The notes beneath the pieces are model-generated. The model was not told the DNA's origin and searched no databases. It saw only the letters and a program-made list of their open reading frames with translations. From Pedobacter sp. (GTDB lineage: Bacteria; Bacteroidota; Bacteroidia; Sphingobacteriales; Sphingobacteriaceae), in assembly GCA_031119475.1 (NCBI GenBank), contig JAVHXV010000002.1:62001-126000 (forward strand): a stretch of DNA of 64,000 bases. Direction: 5' to 3'. Every line of letters begins with the position of its first letter. Position 1 is the stretch's first letter. Made by a program: the position numbers and the translations under genes. Shown piece after piece: positions 25,456-34,874 of this stretch.

Positions 25456-26694
25456 ATGCTGATCACCAACATCAAAGCGCTCGTAGGTATTCATCCGAAA
25501 GAAAAATTGGTTCTTCGCGGTAGCGAAATGGCCCATCTGCCCGTGCTCGAAAATGCCTGGTTGTTAGTAGAAAACGGGCTGATCAAAGATTTTGGTCCTA
25601 TGGCTACCCTCCCTTCTTCCATTTCCCATCTTCCATACCACAATGCCGAAGGTAGATTTGTGCTCCCGACCTGGGTAGATAGCCATACGCACCTGGTATT
25701 TGCGCAGCCCCGTGAAGAAGAATTTGTAATGAAGATTGCTGGCAAAAGCTATGAAGACATTGCCGCAGCAGGTGGAGGCATCCTCAATTCGGCCAATAAA
25801 CTTGCGGAAGCCAGCGAAAGCGAACTTTTTGAAAGTGCCAGTGTGCGGCTAAAGGAGCTCATCAGGCTAGGTACCGGCGCCATTGAGATCAAGAGCGGTT
25901 ATGGACTGACTGTCGAAAGTGAACTCAAAATGCTCAGGGTCGTTAAGCGGCTTAAAGACACGTTTCCTATCCCGATCAGGGCTACGCTGTTGGCCGCGCA
26001 TGCCTATCCTGCACAGTACAGGAACGACCATCAGGCCTATCTCAATCTGATTATCAAAGAATTATTGCCACAGATAGCCAAAGAAAAGCTGGCTGACTAC
26101 ATGGACGTATTTTGTGAGCAGGGCTTTTTCTCAGTCCCAGAAACCGATCAATTGTTACAGGCTGCCGCCCGATATGGCTTAAAACCAAAGATCCATGCCA
26201 ACCAGCTTTCCATTTCAGGTGGTGTAGAGGTCGGCATCAAAAATGCTGCGCTTTCGGTCGACCATCTTGAAGAGACCAATCCCGAAGTTATCCAGGCTTT
26301 GGCCAAATCAGACACGATTGCCACGCTATTGCCCTCCTGCTCTTTTTACCTCAACATTCCATTTGCCAATGCAAAAGAACTGTTACAGGCAGATGTTCCA
26401 GTTGCTTTGGCCAGCGATTACAATCCGGGTTCAGCGCCATCGGGAAACATGAATTTTGTGGTGTCTTTGGGCTGTATCAAATTAAAAATGATGCCTGAAG
26501 AGGCCATCAACGCGGCTACGTTAAACGGCGCTGCTGCATTAGCACTGAGTCATGAGGTGGGCAGCATTGCCAAAGGGAAGAGGGCCAACCTCATTTTGAC
26601 CAAACCTATGCCTTCCCTTGCTTTCCTGCCCTATAGTTTTGGACAGCCACAGTTGGAGGCCGTTATCATCAATGGAGAAATTTACAATGGATAG
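25456..26694 (+). CDS. hutI: Imidazolonepropionase
   Basis: The 412-residue amidohydrolase converts 4-imidazolone-5-propanoate to N-formimino-L-glutamate in histidine breakdown. The metal-binding HxH lies in WVDSHTHLVFAQPRE, and further conserved segments are SGYGLTVESELKML, LAAHAYP, KIHANQLS, VDHLEE and ASDYNPGSAPSGN. Length is normal for HutI. The last eight bases overlap the start of hutG, so the two steps are translated from one message. hutH and hutU are not in this window and must lie elsewhere if the pathway is complete. Confidence 0.95.
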   Translation: MLITNIKALVGIHPKEKLVLRGSEMAHLPVLENAWLLVENGLIKDFGPMATLPSSISHLPYHNAEGRFVLPTWVDSHTHLVFAQPREEEFVMKIAGKSYEDIAAAGGGILNSANKLAEASESELFESASVRLKELIRLGTGAIEIKSGYGLTVESELKMLRVVKRLKDTFPIPIRATLLAAHAYPAQYRNDHQAYLNLIIKELLPQIAKEKLADYMDVFCEQGFFSVPETDQLLQAAARYGLKPKIHANQLSISGGVEVGIKNAALSVDHLEETNPEVIQALAKSDTIATLLPSCSFYLNIPFANAKELLQADVPVALASDYNPGSAPSGNMNFVVSLGCIKLKMMPEEAINAATLNGAAALALSHEVGSIAKGKRANLILTKPMPSLAFLPYSFGQPQLEAVIINGEIYNG

Positions 26695-27679
26695 CTTAAA
26701 GATCTATACGCAGGATGATATTTTGGCCATGGTAAAGCCAAGAAATGGCGAAGAAAAATTGGGTCAACTGGTGCAGGTGGTCGACGGATTGGACGATCTT
26801 GTGCATTCAACAGCTAGATTTGTAATCCTTGGCATTCCGGAAGATGTGGGCGTACGCGCTAATTTTGGCATTGGAGGTACCAAAACCGCTTTTCATGCTG
26901 CCATGAAGGCATTTTTAAACATCCAGTCCAATACTTTCCTAAAAGGTGATGAAATTTTACTCTTAGGTCATTTCCAAATCGATGAACCAGAAGACATGTC
27001 TGTTAAAGGGCTACGTAGCAAAACAGCCGCTATTGATGACCTTGTTGCTCCGGTGGTGCAAAAAATCATTGAATGTGGGAAGGTGCCGATTATTATTGGT
27101 GGCGGCCATAACAATGCCCTGCCAATTATTTCAGGGGCTTCGGCCGCAATGGAAAAGCCGGTGAACGTGGTCAATATCGACGCCCATGCCGACCTCAGAA
27201 ATGTAGCAGAGGGGAGGCACAGCGGAAACGGGTTCAGCAATGCCCTCGCCCAGAAGAAATTGGCCCAATATTTTCTGTTTGGGCTCCATGAAAATTACCT
27301 TCATCGTGATGTTCCCACGCAATATGCCACAAGCGACATCAAAGCAATTTTCTTTGAAGAAGTCTTAAGAAGCCGATTGCCTGTGGCCGAAATCTGGTCG
27401 GAGTTTGTCAAAGACTTGGCTGATCCCTGCGGACTGGAAATAGACCTGGACAGTATTGAAAACTGCCTGTCGAGCGCGGCTACGCCAAGCGGATTTGCCT
27501 TAAACGATATACGGAAGATGATTATGGCCAATGCCAAAGATTGGCGTTACCTGCACATTTGTGAGGGCGCAGCCCAATTGGCCGATGGAAGGATCGATCT
27601 GCAGATTGGCAAGTCGATTGCCTACCTCATTAGCGATGCCATTAAAGTTCTTCTGCTTCGTAGCGTTCAGCAGCCTTAA
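26687..27679 (+). CDS. hutG: Formimidoylglutamase (arginase family)
   Basis: The 330-residue protein has the arginase/ureohydrolase metal site: IIGGGHNNALP, VNIDAHADLR and GLEIDLDSIE supply the His and Asp ligands for two Mn ions. Following hutI directly, it most likely hydrolyses formiminoglutamate to glutamate and formamide. I took the ATG at 26687, which is preceded by a purine-rich GGAGAAA, over upstream starts within hutI. Its 3' end overlaps the end of a small convergent gene by 38 bases. Confidence 0.92.
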   Translation: MDSLKIYTQDDILAMVKPRNGEEKLGQLVQVVDGLDDLVHSTARFVILGIPEDVGVRANFGIGGTKTAFHAAMKAFLNIQSNTFLKGDEILLLGHFQIDEPEDMSVKGLRSKTAAIDDLVAPVVQKIIECGKVPIIIGGGHNNALPIISGASAAMEKPVNVVNIDAHADLRNVAEGRHSGNGFSNALAQKKLAQYFLFGLHENYLHRDVPTQYATSDIKAIFFEEVLRSRLPVAEIWSEFVKDLADPCGLEIDLDSIENCLSSAATPSGFALNDIRKMIMANAKDWRYLHICEGAAQLADGRIDLQIGKSIAYLISDAIKVLLLRSVQQP

Positions 27680-27800
27680 CCATTACATCGATTTCTGCTA
27701 GCTGTTTTGGTGTCAATGGGTCTTCCTGTTCCTGCAATTCGAAAATTGTGATCATGGTTTCTTCATACTGTTTTGCCGAGGTAATCTTGAAGTTTTCCAT
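27642..27800 (-). CDS. 52-residue protein resembling the N-terminal helix region of HigA-type antitoxins
   Basis: This reading frame is short and was read directly from the sequence. It starts MENFKITSAKQYEETMITIF and ends KAAERYEAEEL. The pattern of a KI(T/S)xxxQYxE start, an acidic linker and an LAEIDVMVKAAERYE helix resembles the N-terminal segment of HigA-like antitoxins, but no helix-turn-helix follows. It is 26 bp downstream of the formyl-THF cyclo-ligase gene and overlaps the hutG end convergently. No partner toxin was seen. The gene call is moderately sure and the antitoxin relation is tentative. Confidence 0.6.
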   Translation of the reverse strand: MENFKITSAKQYEETMITIFELQEQEDPLTPKQLAEIDVMVKAAERYEAEEL

Positions 27801-27826
27801 AAGTTCAGCGATAAGCGTTTGTTGGG

Positions 27827-28390
27827 CTATCTAAAATCTACAATTCCATCTGGAGTAATGCATTGATCCAACCGGATATCATTCAAATGTACGTCATTAA
27901 TTGAAGATATGGCACCAAAAAATGAAAGTCCGATTTTCTGCGCATTTGAGTTTTGGAGAAACCGATCATAAAATCCCTTTCCATAACCTACGCGATAGCC
28001 TTTTTCATCAAAAGCAAGTAGTGGAACGATGACTAAATCTATTTCCCCAACAAAGGGCTCTGCATGCTGTGGTTCTGGTATATGGTAGGCATTGTGCACG
28101 AGGTCATCTTGATGGAAATAAGCATAATGGCTCATTTCGCCTGATTGGAAATCGGCCTTGGGCACGACGATTTTGATGAAGGGATGGGCATGTTGAAGCC
28201 AATCGATAAATAGGAAAGTATCGGGCTCTTTTTTTTGGATGATCGGCAAAAAAAGGTGGATGCTTTTGATGGCCGAAAAATCGAGCTTTTTAAACTGTGC
28301 CAGCAACTTTTCGTTCAACGATAATAGTTGTGCCTCACTCAGTGCACTTCGTTGTGCTAGGGCCAGCTTTCGGATTTCTGATTTGAGCAT
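27827..28390 (-). CDS. 5-formyltetrahydrofolate cyclo-ligase
   Basis: The 187-residue enzyme converts 5-formyl-THF to 5,10-methenyl-THF with ATP, returning folate to one-carbon metabolism. Family marks are LALAQRSALS near the N-terminus, IVPLLAFDEKGYRVGYGKGFYDRFL with the conserved nucleotide loop (about residues 118-142) and a Cys-Ile-Thr-Pro segment near the end (DQCITPDG). The ATG at 28390 (MLKSEIRK) is preferred over the upstream in-frame ATG at 28447. The gap upstream carries a pair of ACTTTGTCAAAGT repeats. Confidence 0.93.
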   Translation of the reverse strand: MLKSEIRKLALAQRSALSEAQLLSLNEKLLAQFKKLDFSAIKSIHLFLPIIQKKEPDTFLFIDWLQHAHPFIKIVVPKADFQSGEMSHYAYFHQDDLVHNAYHIPEPQHAEPFVGEIDLVIVPLLAFDEKGYRVGYGKGFYDRFLQNSNAQKIGLSFFGAISSINDVHLNDIRLDQCITPDGIVDFR

Positions 28391-28456
28391 GGGGCAATGT
28401 AGGTATATAGTGCTAAGGGTTATCAAATATATTAAATTGTCATCCAATTGTCTTGC

Positions 28457-28534
28457 ACTTTGTCAAAGTCCAAACCTTATAAACCAGGTAAATCAATCGT
28501 TATGCTCGAATAAGAGGAGGGACTTTGTCAAAGT
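28457..28534 (-). repeat. Paired 13-bp palindrome ACTTTGTCAAAGT, locus 3
   Basis: Copies lie at 28457-28469 and 28522-28534, 65 bp apart, both with T as central base. The flanks make the two copies inverted as well: the first reads GCACTTTGTCAAAGTCC and the second GGACTTTGTCAAAGTGC. The segment could therefore fold as a hairpin with a single central mismatch in the arms. Confidence 0.85.
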
Positions 28535-28572
28535 GCAGTCCTTGCTGCGGTAGCAAACCGTAAACAAAATGC

Positions 28573-28607
28573 AAAAAAAATGGCTTCGGGAACCACTCCG
28601 AAGCCAT
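28573..28607 (-). terminator. Rho-independent terminator of efp
   Basis: On the minus strand ATGGCTTCGG (28607-28598) pairs with CCGAAGCCAT (28589-28580) around an eight-base loop, followed by a run of eight T residues. This is 77 bp past the efp stop codon and is the textbook arrangement. Confidence 0.9.
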
Positions 28608-28683
28608 AATCAACCTAAACCTAAAACTAAACTATGAAATTTATTATCTTCTTGCGCATGGTGCTATTGTGCACTACACGCGT

Positions 28684-29244
28684 TTATTTTACTCTTTCTA
28701 CGTAATCACCAGTGCGGGTATCGATTTTTACCTTATCGCCCTGGTTGATGAACATTGGGACTTTGATCTCTACACCTGTTTCTACGGTCGCATATTTCAA
28801 TGCATTTGTAGAAGTATCGCCTTTAACAGCTGGTTCCGAGTAGGTAATTTCCAACTCCACATGCGAAGGTGTCTGTGCCATAATCGGTTCGTCACTTTCG
28901 AATGCGATAATTACATTCATACCTTCCTTCAAAAAACGAACAGCTTTTCCAAATAAAAACTTCGGAATGTTATACTGTTCGTAAGTGGTATTGTCCATTA
29001 CCACTAAAGCATCGCCATCTTCATATAGGTATTGATAATCATTGGTCTCAACCCTACAGATCTCCACCTCTTCATCAACGCGGAAACGATATTCGACCAG
29101 TTTACCAGTCTTTACGTTACGCATCCTTGACTGATAAAAAGCTCTTAAATTTCCTGGTGTACGGTGAATAAACTCTTCCACTTGTACCAACTCTCCGTTG
29201 AAACGAAGAATATTACCATTTTTAATGTCAGATGCTTTTGCCAT
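28684..29244 (-). CDS. efp: Translation elongation factor P
   Basis: The 186-residue protein has the three OB/SH3-like domains of EF-P. It begins MAKASDIKNGNILRFNGEL and carries the modification-loop region HRTPGNLRAFYQSRMRNVKTG, then QYLYEDGDALVVMD and the C-terminal INQGDKVKIDTRTGDYVERVK. It relieves ribosome stalling at polyproline stretches. Upstream at 29289-29319 is a good promoter and downstream a strong terminator, so it is probably a single-gene transcript. Confidence 0.96.
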   Translation of the reverse strand: MAKASDIKNGNILRFNGELVQVEEFIHRTPGNLRAFYQSRMRNVKTGKLVEYRFRVDEEVEICRVETNDYQYLYEDGDALVVMDNTTYEQYNIPKFLFGKAVRFLKEGMNVIIAFESDEPIMAQTPSHVELEITYSEPAVKGDTSTNALKYATVETGVEIKVPMFINQGDKVKIDTRTGDYVERVK

Positions 29245-29288
29245 TTTTCTTGAAATTTCGCCTATTCTTTTGGCTCCATTTCGTGCCG

Positions 29289-29319
29289 CAAAGGTATAGA
29301 CTATTTTTTAATTAAACAA
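29289..29319 (-). promoter_or_regulatory. efp promoter
   Basis: On the minus strand TTG (29319-29317) is followed by 20 bases and TACCTTTG (29296-29289), a close fit to the Bacteroidota promoter pattern. The leader to the ATG is about 40 bases. Confidence 0.7.
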
Positions 29320-29445
29320 TAGTGTTTTTAAAATTTTTTATTGAACTGGTTTTAAACAGAATTAGGGTAGATTTAAACTGAAATCCTCCTTCAACAAAGC
29401 TACTCATTTTTGAGGCTTAATAAAAGCATCGAATGGATTTTTCGC

Positions 29446-30054
29446 TTAGCTTTTATAATCGCTGATGAGCAGCTGTTCCTTGCAAAAAGCATATTCCTGC
29501 TTTTGATTAGATCCGATGATTGTGGTCCTGCTCCCGGCAAAACGGTTTACCAGATCGTGGTACCAGACTACGCCCTGCTCATCGAGGTTGGAGGTCGGTT
29601 CATCTAAAATCAAGATTGGCGTTGCCGCACAACAGGCCAATGCCAGTTTGGTGCGCTGCTTCATGCCTGATGAAAAATGTTTCAACGCTTTGTCCTGCGA
29701 TTGTTCCAGTCCGAGCAGGTTCAATACGGCAAGCGCATCCATTCCCTCTGCATAATCCTTAAATTGGAAATGATAATCGATGGTTTCCTGCAAGGTAAAC
29801 TCCTCGATCAGGTCGAGATAGGGCGCCGCAAAACTGACCTGCTGATAAATCGCCTCTTCTTTTATTCTTTCATAGGCAATCGTGCCCTCGGAGGGTGTGA
29901 GCGATCCCAATAATAGGTTCAATAGTGTCGATTTACCCGAGCCATTCGGCCCCAGCACAGCATAGCTTTCTCCGGCAATAAATGTATAGTCGATATTCCT
30001 AAAAATCCACTCCTTGTTAAAGCGTCTGCCAATATTGGTTAAGGTAATCTGCAT
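29446..30054 (-). CDS. ABC transporter ATP-binding protein
   Basis: The 202-residue protein is one nucleotide-binding domain with Walker A GPNGSGKST (about residues 36-44), the signature HFSSGMKQRTKLALA and Walker B ILILDEPTSNLD. There is no membrane domain and no permease gene nearby, so its partner must be encoded elsewhere. It follows lpxA after 48 bp on the same strand and may be the last gene of the lipid A operon. An exporter role is possible but not shown. Confidence 0.88.
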   Translation of the reverse strand: MQITLTNIGRRFNKEWIFRNIDYTFIAGESYAVLGPNGSGKSTLLNLLLGSLTPSEGTIAYERIKEEAIYQQVSFAAPYLDLIEEFTLQETIDYHFQFKDYAEGMDALAVLNLLGLEQSQDKALKHFSSGMKQRTKLALACCAATPILILDEPTSNLDEQGVVWYHDLVNRFAGSRTTIIGSNQKQEYAFCKEQLLISDYKS

Positions 30055-30102
30055 GCGAAATAGCGTTTAGTGTTTGGCGCTTTACGCCTAACTTCAACTT
30101 AC

Positions 30103-30888
30103 TTATCCGTTTGTTCCAAATCCACGCATCACGCCCCTGTTTGAGTTGCGGATGAAATCAACAATTTCATCGCGGATTTCAGTTGGCTGAAATTCAGCCT
30201 CAATGATATCTAGCGCCTTGGTCACGTTGTTGTTCTTCACAAATAGCACACGGTAAACTTCCTGGATCTCGTTGATCTTTTCTGGAGAAAAGCCCCGCCT
30301 TCTTAATCCGACAGAATTGATCCCAACATAGGAAAGTGGTTCACGCGCAGCTTTTACGTAAGGGGGAACATCTTTCCGCACCAGGGAGCCTCCTGTTACA
30401 AAGGCATGGGAACCAACTTTTACAAATTGGTGGATGGCAACAAGCCCCGCCAAAACCACATAATCGCCAATGGTGATGTGGCCGGCCAAAGTAGTGCTGT
30501 TCGAAAATATGCAGTAATTGCCAACTTCACAATCGTGGGCAATGTGCGAATAAGCCTGGATGAGGCAATTGTTGCCGATTACCGTTTTCCATTTGTCTTT
30601 TGTGCCACGGTTAATGGTTACACATTCCCTGATCGTAGTATTGTCGCCAATTTCGGCCGTTGTTACTTCTCCGGCAAATTTGAGGTCCTGGGGCACGCCA
30701 GAAATCACCGACCCTGGAAATATCCTACAGTTTTTTCCGATCCTGGCACCATCCATGATCACCACATTGGATCCGATCCAAGTGCCTTCCCCAATTTCAA
30801 CGTCCTTGTGTATCACCGCAAATGGCTCAACAACAACATTGTCTGCTATTTTGGCTTGTGGGTGTATATATGCTAATGGTTGTATCAT
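30103..30888 (-). CDS. lpxA: UDP-N-acetylglucosamine acyltransferase
   Basis: The 261-residue enzyme transfers an acyl chain from ACP to O3 of UDP-GlcNAc, the first step of lipid A synthesis. The hexapeptide-repeat left-handed beta-helix covers about residues 1-190, with the catalytic His in SHIAHDCEVG and GLVAIHQFVKVG. A helical C-terminal domain follows. The start overlaps the end of the lpxC/fabZ gene by four bases (ATGA), which indicates tight coupling of the pathway. Confidence 0.95.
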   Translation of the reverse strand: MIQPLAYIHPQAKIADNVVVEPFAVIHKDVEIGEGTWIGSNVVIMDGARIGKNCRIFPGSVISGVPQDLKFAGEVTTAEIGDNTTIRECVTINRGTKDKWKTVIGNNCLIQAYSHIAHDCEVGNYCIFSNSTTLAGHITIGDYVVLAGLVAIHQFVKVGSHAFVTGGSLVRKDVPPYVKAAREPLSYVGINSVGLRRRGFSPEKINEIQEVYRVLFVKNNNVTKALDIIEAEFQPTEIRDEIVDFIRNSNRGVMRGFGTNG

Positions 30889-32303
30889 GATGCAGGTTCG
30901 CTATCTTTAACTCTTGAAATTTGCGCCATCATTTCGGCCTCTACTACTATTTTTTCGCCCACCATTCCGATTCCCTTCATCTGGGCAATCCCTCTTCTGA
31001 TCGGCTCCATGAGGTCGCACCTAAAAATAATGGTATCGCCCGGCAATACCTGTGCCCTAAAACGGACATTGTCTATCTTTAAGAAATAGGTAAGATAATT
31101 TCTGGGATCTGGAACAGTGCTCAGCACCAAAATCCCGCCCACTTGTGCCATGGCCTCGATCTGGATTACGCCCGGCATGACAGGTGCGCCCGGAAAATGT
31201 CCCCTAAAAAACTCTTCGTTCATGGTCACGTTTTTAACGCCCACAACATGGGTTTTCGAAAGTTCCAACACCTTGTCTACAAACAGGAACGGTTGGCGAT
31301 GTGGCAGAATATCCATGATCTGGACAACATCGTACAGAGGTTTGGCATTTTGGTCATAGACCTTTTGGATCTTTTTGCCCTTTTCCTTTTTAATGGCTGC
31401 TTTTATTTTTTTGGCAAAGGCCACGTTTGCGGCGTGCCCTGGCCTGGCTGCCATAATATGGCCTTTCAAATGAACGCCTACCAAGGCCAGGTCGCCGATC
31501 ATGTCCAACAGCTTATGGCGCGCAGGTTCATTTTGGTACCGCAGCTCCATGTTATTCAAAATACCCTGAGGGGCAACTTCGATGGCAGAACGCTTAAATA
31601 TCTTGGCGAGGTGGTCTAATTCATCTTTTGTTACCTCTTTATCAACGATCACGATCGCATTGTTGAGGTCACCTCCCTTGATCAGGTTGTTCTGCAGCTG
31701 ATATTCCAGCTCGTGCAGAAAACAGAAGGTGCGGCAAGAGGCAATGTCTTTTTTAAACTCGGCAATGCTGGATATACCGGCATGCTGGCTGCCGAGAACA
31801 GGCGAGTTATAATCGATCATGCAGGTAAAACGATAATCGTCTAGCGGCATGGCCACAATTTCTACCTTGCGGTCTTCTTCGGTATAGGTAATGTTGTGTG
31901 GGATGGTAAAATATTCCCGATCTGTATTTTGTGCAATTACGCCCACTTCTTCCAGCACTTCCACAAACTGGATGGCGCTGCCGTCCATAATCGGGGTTTC
32001 AGGGCCGTCGAGCTTCATCAGCACATTGTCCAAGTCCATTCCGACCAATGAGGCCATTACGTGTTCTACCGTACTTACACTGGCTCCATTTTGGGTAATG
32101 GTTGTTCCCCTGGCCGTGTCGGTCACATTGTCGCAATCGGCATCTATAATGGGCTGCCCAGGCAGGTCGACACGCTGAAATTTAAATCCGTGGTTGTCTG
32201 GTGCCGGACAAAAGGTCAAGGTCACATTTGCTCCGGTATGCAGGCCAACGCCCTTTACAGAAACCTCAGTTTTTATCGTTTTTTGCTTAACGTTCATGCT
32301 CAT
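30885..32303 (-). CDS. lpxC/fabZ: Bifunctional LpxC deacetylase / FabZ dehydratase
   Basis: The 472-residue fusion has two enzymes. Residues about 1-300 are UDP-3-O-acyl-GlcNAc deacetylase, with zinc-site segments [10 protein letters not shown] and [11 protein letters not shown] and the catalytic His in [14 protein letters not shown]. Residues about 325-465 are 3-hydroxyacyl-ACP dehydratase, with [11 protein letters not shown] and the active-site [23 protein letters not shown]. The fusion is characteristic of Bacteroidota. It couples the committed lipid A step to the step that decides the fate of hydroxyacyl-ACP. It overlaps lpxA and lpxD by four bases on each side. Confidence 0.96.
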   Translation of the reverse strand: MSMNVKQKTIKTEVSVKGVGLHTGANVTLTFCPAPDNHGFKFQRVDLPGQPIIDADCDNVTDTARGTTITQNGASVSTVEHVMASLVGMDLDNVLMKLDGPETPIMDGSAIQFVEVLEEVGVIAQNTDREYFTIPHNITYTEEDRKVEIVAMPLDDYRFTCMIDYNSPVLGSQHAGISSIAEFKKDIASCRTFCFLHELEYQLQNNLIKGGDLNNAIVIVDKEVTKDELDHLAKIFKRSAIEVAPQGILNNMELRYQNEPARHKLLDMIGDLALVGVHLKGHIMAARPGHAANVAFAKKIKAAIKKEKGKKIQKVYDQNAKPLYDVVQIMDILPHRQPFLFVDKVLELSKTHVVGVKNVTMNEEFFRGHFPGAPVMPGVIQIEAMAQVGGILVLSTVPDPRNYLTYFLKIDNVRFRAQVLPGDTIIFRCDLMEPIRRGIAQMKGIGMVGEKIVVEAEMMAQISRVKDSEPAS

Positions 32304-33370
32304 TTTTGTATCATCCCATTTTGTGCGATCACAGCGGTCAGCTCTGCAATTTTTGCCTCCAGCTCCCTCACACGCTTCTCCACATCTGGTAGCTTTTTAA
32401 AGATGACCGTACTCCGCATCCATTCTTTCAATGGCTGCGCCGGACTACCGTGCCATTGTTTATTTTCTTCAGTGTTAAAATTAATTCCTGCCTGTGCGCC
32501 CACCTGCGTGCCTTTGCCCAGATTAAGGTGTCCGGCTATGCCCACCTGTCCCCCGATCACCGAGTTGTCGCCCAGTTTTGTGCTGCCTGAAATCCCACTT
32601 TGTGCGGCCACAACGGCATGTGCGCCCACATCAACATTGTGTGCAATCTGGATCAGGTTGTCCAGCTTTGCGCCCTTGCGGATGAAAGTGGAGCCCATGG
32701 TGGCCCGATCAATCGTGGTATTGGCACCGATTTCTACATCATCCTCGATCACAACATTTCCGATCTGTGCAATCTTGTTGTATGTTCCGTCTGGTTGGGG
32801 CGCGAAACCAAAACCATCACTACCGATCACCGCGTTGGCGTGTACCGTGATGCGATTGCCCATTTGGCTACGGCGATAGATTTTCACGCCTGGATTGAGT
32901 ACGCAATCATTTCCGATTTTTGTATTCGCACCGATATAGACCTGGGTAAAGATCTGGCAATTGTCGCCGATTTCAACATCCTCCTCAATGGTGCAAAAAG
33001 CGCCAATGAATACATTTTTACCAATCTTGGCAGATGGATGGATGAAGCAGGGCTGCGTAATTCCAGAAGGATTTTTGTCTTGGTTAATGGCTTCGTTATA
33101 TTTCTCCAACAGCAGGGAAAATGCGCTGTATGGGTCCTTAACTTTGATTAAAGTGCAGCTTACAGGATGTTGTGGTGCAAAATCCAAGGAAACAATCACT
33201 ACCGATGCATTAGTGGTATATAGGTAGCTTTCGTATTTAGGGTTGGAAAGAAAACACAAAGAGCCCGCCTTGCCGTCTTCAATTTTAGAAAGCTCTCCAA
33301 CTTTTACCGTTGCATCGCCTTCGATGGTTCCATCCAAAAATTCGCTTATCTGCTTGGCAGTAAATTGCAT
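32300..33370 (-). CDS. lpxD: UDP-3-O-(3-hydroxyacyl)glucosamine N-acyltransferase
   Basis: The 356-residue acyltransferase makes UDP-2,3-diacylglucosamine in lipid A synthesis. It has an N-terminal uridine-binding domain (about 1-100), a hexapeptide-repeat beta-helix (about 105-310) with the catalytic His in [15 protein letters not shown], and a C-terminal helix. An exact -7 box TAACTTTG sits four bases before the ATG. It is first in the lpxD-lpxC/fabZ-lpxA operon. Confidence 0.95.
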   Translation of the reverse strand: MQFTAKQISEFLDGTIEGDATVKVGELSKIEDGKAGSLCFLSNPKYESYLYTTNASVVIVSLDFAPQHPVSCTLIKVKDPYSAFSLLLEKYNEAINQDKNPSGITQPCFIHPSAKIGKNVFIGAFCTIEEDVEIGDNCQIFTQVYIGANTKIGNDCVLNPGVKIYRRSQMGNRITVHANAVIGSDGFGFAPQPDGTYNKIAQIGNVVIEDDVEIGANTTIDRATMGSTFIRKGAKLDNLIQIAHNVDVGAHAVVAAQSGISGSTKLGDNSVIGGQVGIAGHLNLGKGTQVGAQAGINFNTEENKQWHGSPAQPLKEWMRSTVIFKKLPDVEKRVRELEAKIAELTAVIAQNGMIQK

Positions 33371-33374
33371 TTTA

Positions 33375-33382
33375 CAAAGTTA
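33375..33382 (-). promoter_or_regulatory. -7 box of lpxD
   Basis: TAACTTTG on the minus strand, separated from the lpxD ATG by only TAAA. If transcription starts 5-7 bases downstream, as usual, the message is leaderless or nearly so. Confidence 0.5.
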
Positions 33383-33478
33383 AATGTTAAATTGATATGA
33401 ACAAATAGTCAACGTTGTTATCTATACAAGAATAAGACACTTAACGTTGCAAAAAGTTAAAAATTTTGTTAAAAAATG

Positions 33479-34702
33479 CTAAATGTCCCTAATGTAACAG
33501 AGGATGTGCTTTTTGACCGTCTTGTCCAACGACTCAAGATTGGACAGGTCAGATGCCTTGGTAATGTCTACCAGATCATGGTTCTTCATCAGGATATTGA
33601 TGTTGCTATTTCCAGCATTGTAGGCCCTATTTCTAATGGTATCGGTAAAAACAAAATAGGAGACGTCATCTTCTTCCAGGTTAAGTGCCATAGCGGTCTG
33701 CTCCGAAAGCCTGGAAATGCGGTCTGTTGATGGGGCAACATTACTGATTTCTACCTTATACAGCCTTCTGGTGTTCAACATTTGGCAAAGCTTGGACAGG
33801 ATCGGATCTTCATGTTGCTCCCAGACCTTAATGGCGGCATAGATATCCTGGTCGTCCAATTTGGAAAACTGATGCAGGTGATTCTTGCTTTCAAAGAAAT
33901 TCTGCTCATTGATGTCCCGTACCAAAAAATGCTGTAGTGCCGGTGTGGCGAAAAGCGGTTCGCCTGAACTCGCCAATTCCTTGGCGCGCTCCAAGATCTT
34001 CACCAGCAACTGTTCGCCCGCAATCACCGTCTTGTGCAGGTAAACCTGCCAGTACATCAGCCTTCTGGCAATCAAAAATTTTTCGATCGAGTAGATTCCT
34101 TTTTCTTCAATTACCAGCTGGTCATCGACCACATTGAACATTTTAATGATCCTGTCAAAACTGATCACTCCCTCGCTCACGCCCGTAAAAAAACTATCCC
34201 GGTTAAGGTAGTCCATCCGGTCAAGGTCAAGTTGTCCCGAAATCAATTGGCAAAAAAACTTTCTAGAGTAATCGCCCTTAAAAATGGTGATTGCCGGTGT
34301 GAGGCGTCCATCAAATTCTGCGTTGAGTTCATCCATCATCAACATGGAAATGTGCTCATGGTGGACTCCATTCACTAAGGTATGCTCCAATGCGTGCGAA
34401 AAAGGACCGTGGCCGATATCGTGCAATAGAATGGCAATGGTAGCGGCTTCTTCCTCTTCTGCAGAGATCTGATGCCCCTTGTTCCTGAGCACTTCTAACG
34501 CAAGTCCCATCAGGTGCATAGCGCCCAAAGCATGGTGGAAACGGGTGTGCAAAGCTCCGGGATAAACCAAATGGGTCATTCCAAGCTGCTTGATGTACCT
34601 CAGCCGTTGAAAATAGGGATGCGAAATCAGGTCGTAGATCAGTGCCGACGGAATGGTAATGAAGCCGTAGACCGGATCATTTATGATTTTCTTTTTGTTC
34701 AA
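33479..34702 (-). CDS. HD-domain phosphohydrolase (dNTPase-like)
   Basis: The 407-residue protein belongs to the HD-domain family that includes SAMHD1 and dGTPases. The HD metal residues are visible in TRFHHALGAMHL and ILLHDIGHGPFSHALEH, with a later Asp in LDRMDYLNRDSFFTGV. Probable roles are hydrolysis of dNTPs or other nucleotides. The start is a TTG (MNKKKIINDPVYGF), and no upstream in-frame ATG fits better. It lies 108 bp upstream of lpxD on the same strand. Confidence 0.92.
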   Translation of the reverse strand: MNKKKIINDPVYGFITIPSALIYDLISHPYFQRLRYIKQLGMTHLVYPGALHTRFHHALGAMHLMGLALEVLRNKGHQISAEEEEAATIAILLHDIGHGPFSHALEHTLVNGVHHEHISMLMMDELNAEFDGRLTPAITIFKGDYSRKFFCQLISGQLDLDRMDYLNRDSFFTGVSEGVISFDRIIKMFNVVDDQLVIEEKGIYSIEKFLIARRLMYWQVYLHKTVIAGEQLLVKILERAKELASSGEPLFATPALQHFLVRDINEQNFFESKNHLHQFSKLDDQDIYAAIKVWEQHEDPILSKLCQMLNTRRLYKVEISNVAPSTDRISRLSEQTAMALNLEEDDVSYFVFTDTIRNRAYNAGNSNINILMKNHDLVDITKASDLSNLESLDKTVKKHILCYIRDI

Positions 34703-34874
34703 TGCTTCAGATTAAATTACGGTACAAAAATTGCTATTTTTATCGATATAAAAAACCGATGTCTGATCAGAAAGATAGATGGCTTTGCATATAATTTTTA
34801 ATGGCTAAACATTAAGACGTGGAAAACGTTATTTGTTTAGCAGCGAAGTAATTTTAATAAAGATTAATATAAAA

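Noticed and set aside
27402..27418. TTTGTCAAAGACTT inside hutG considered as another copy of the 13-bp palindrome
   Set aside because: It lacks the left ACT arm and the right GT arm, and is explained by coding sequence.
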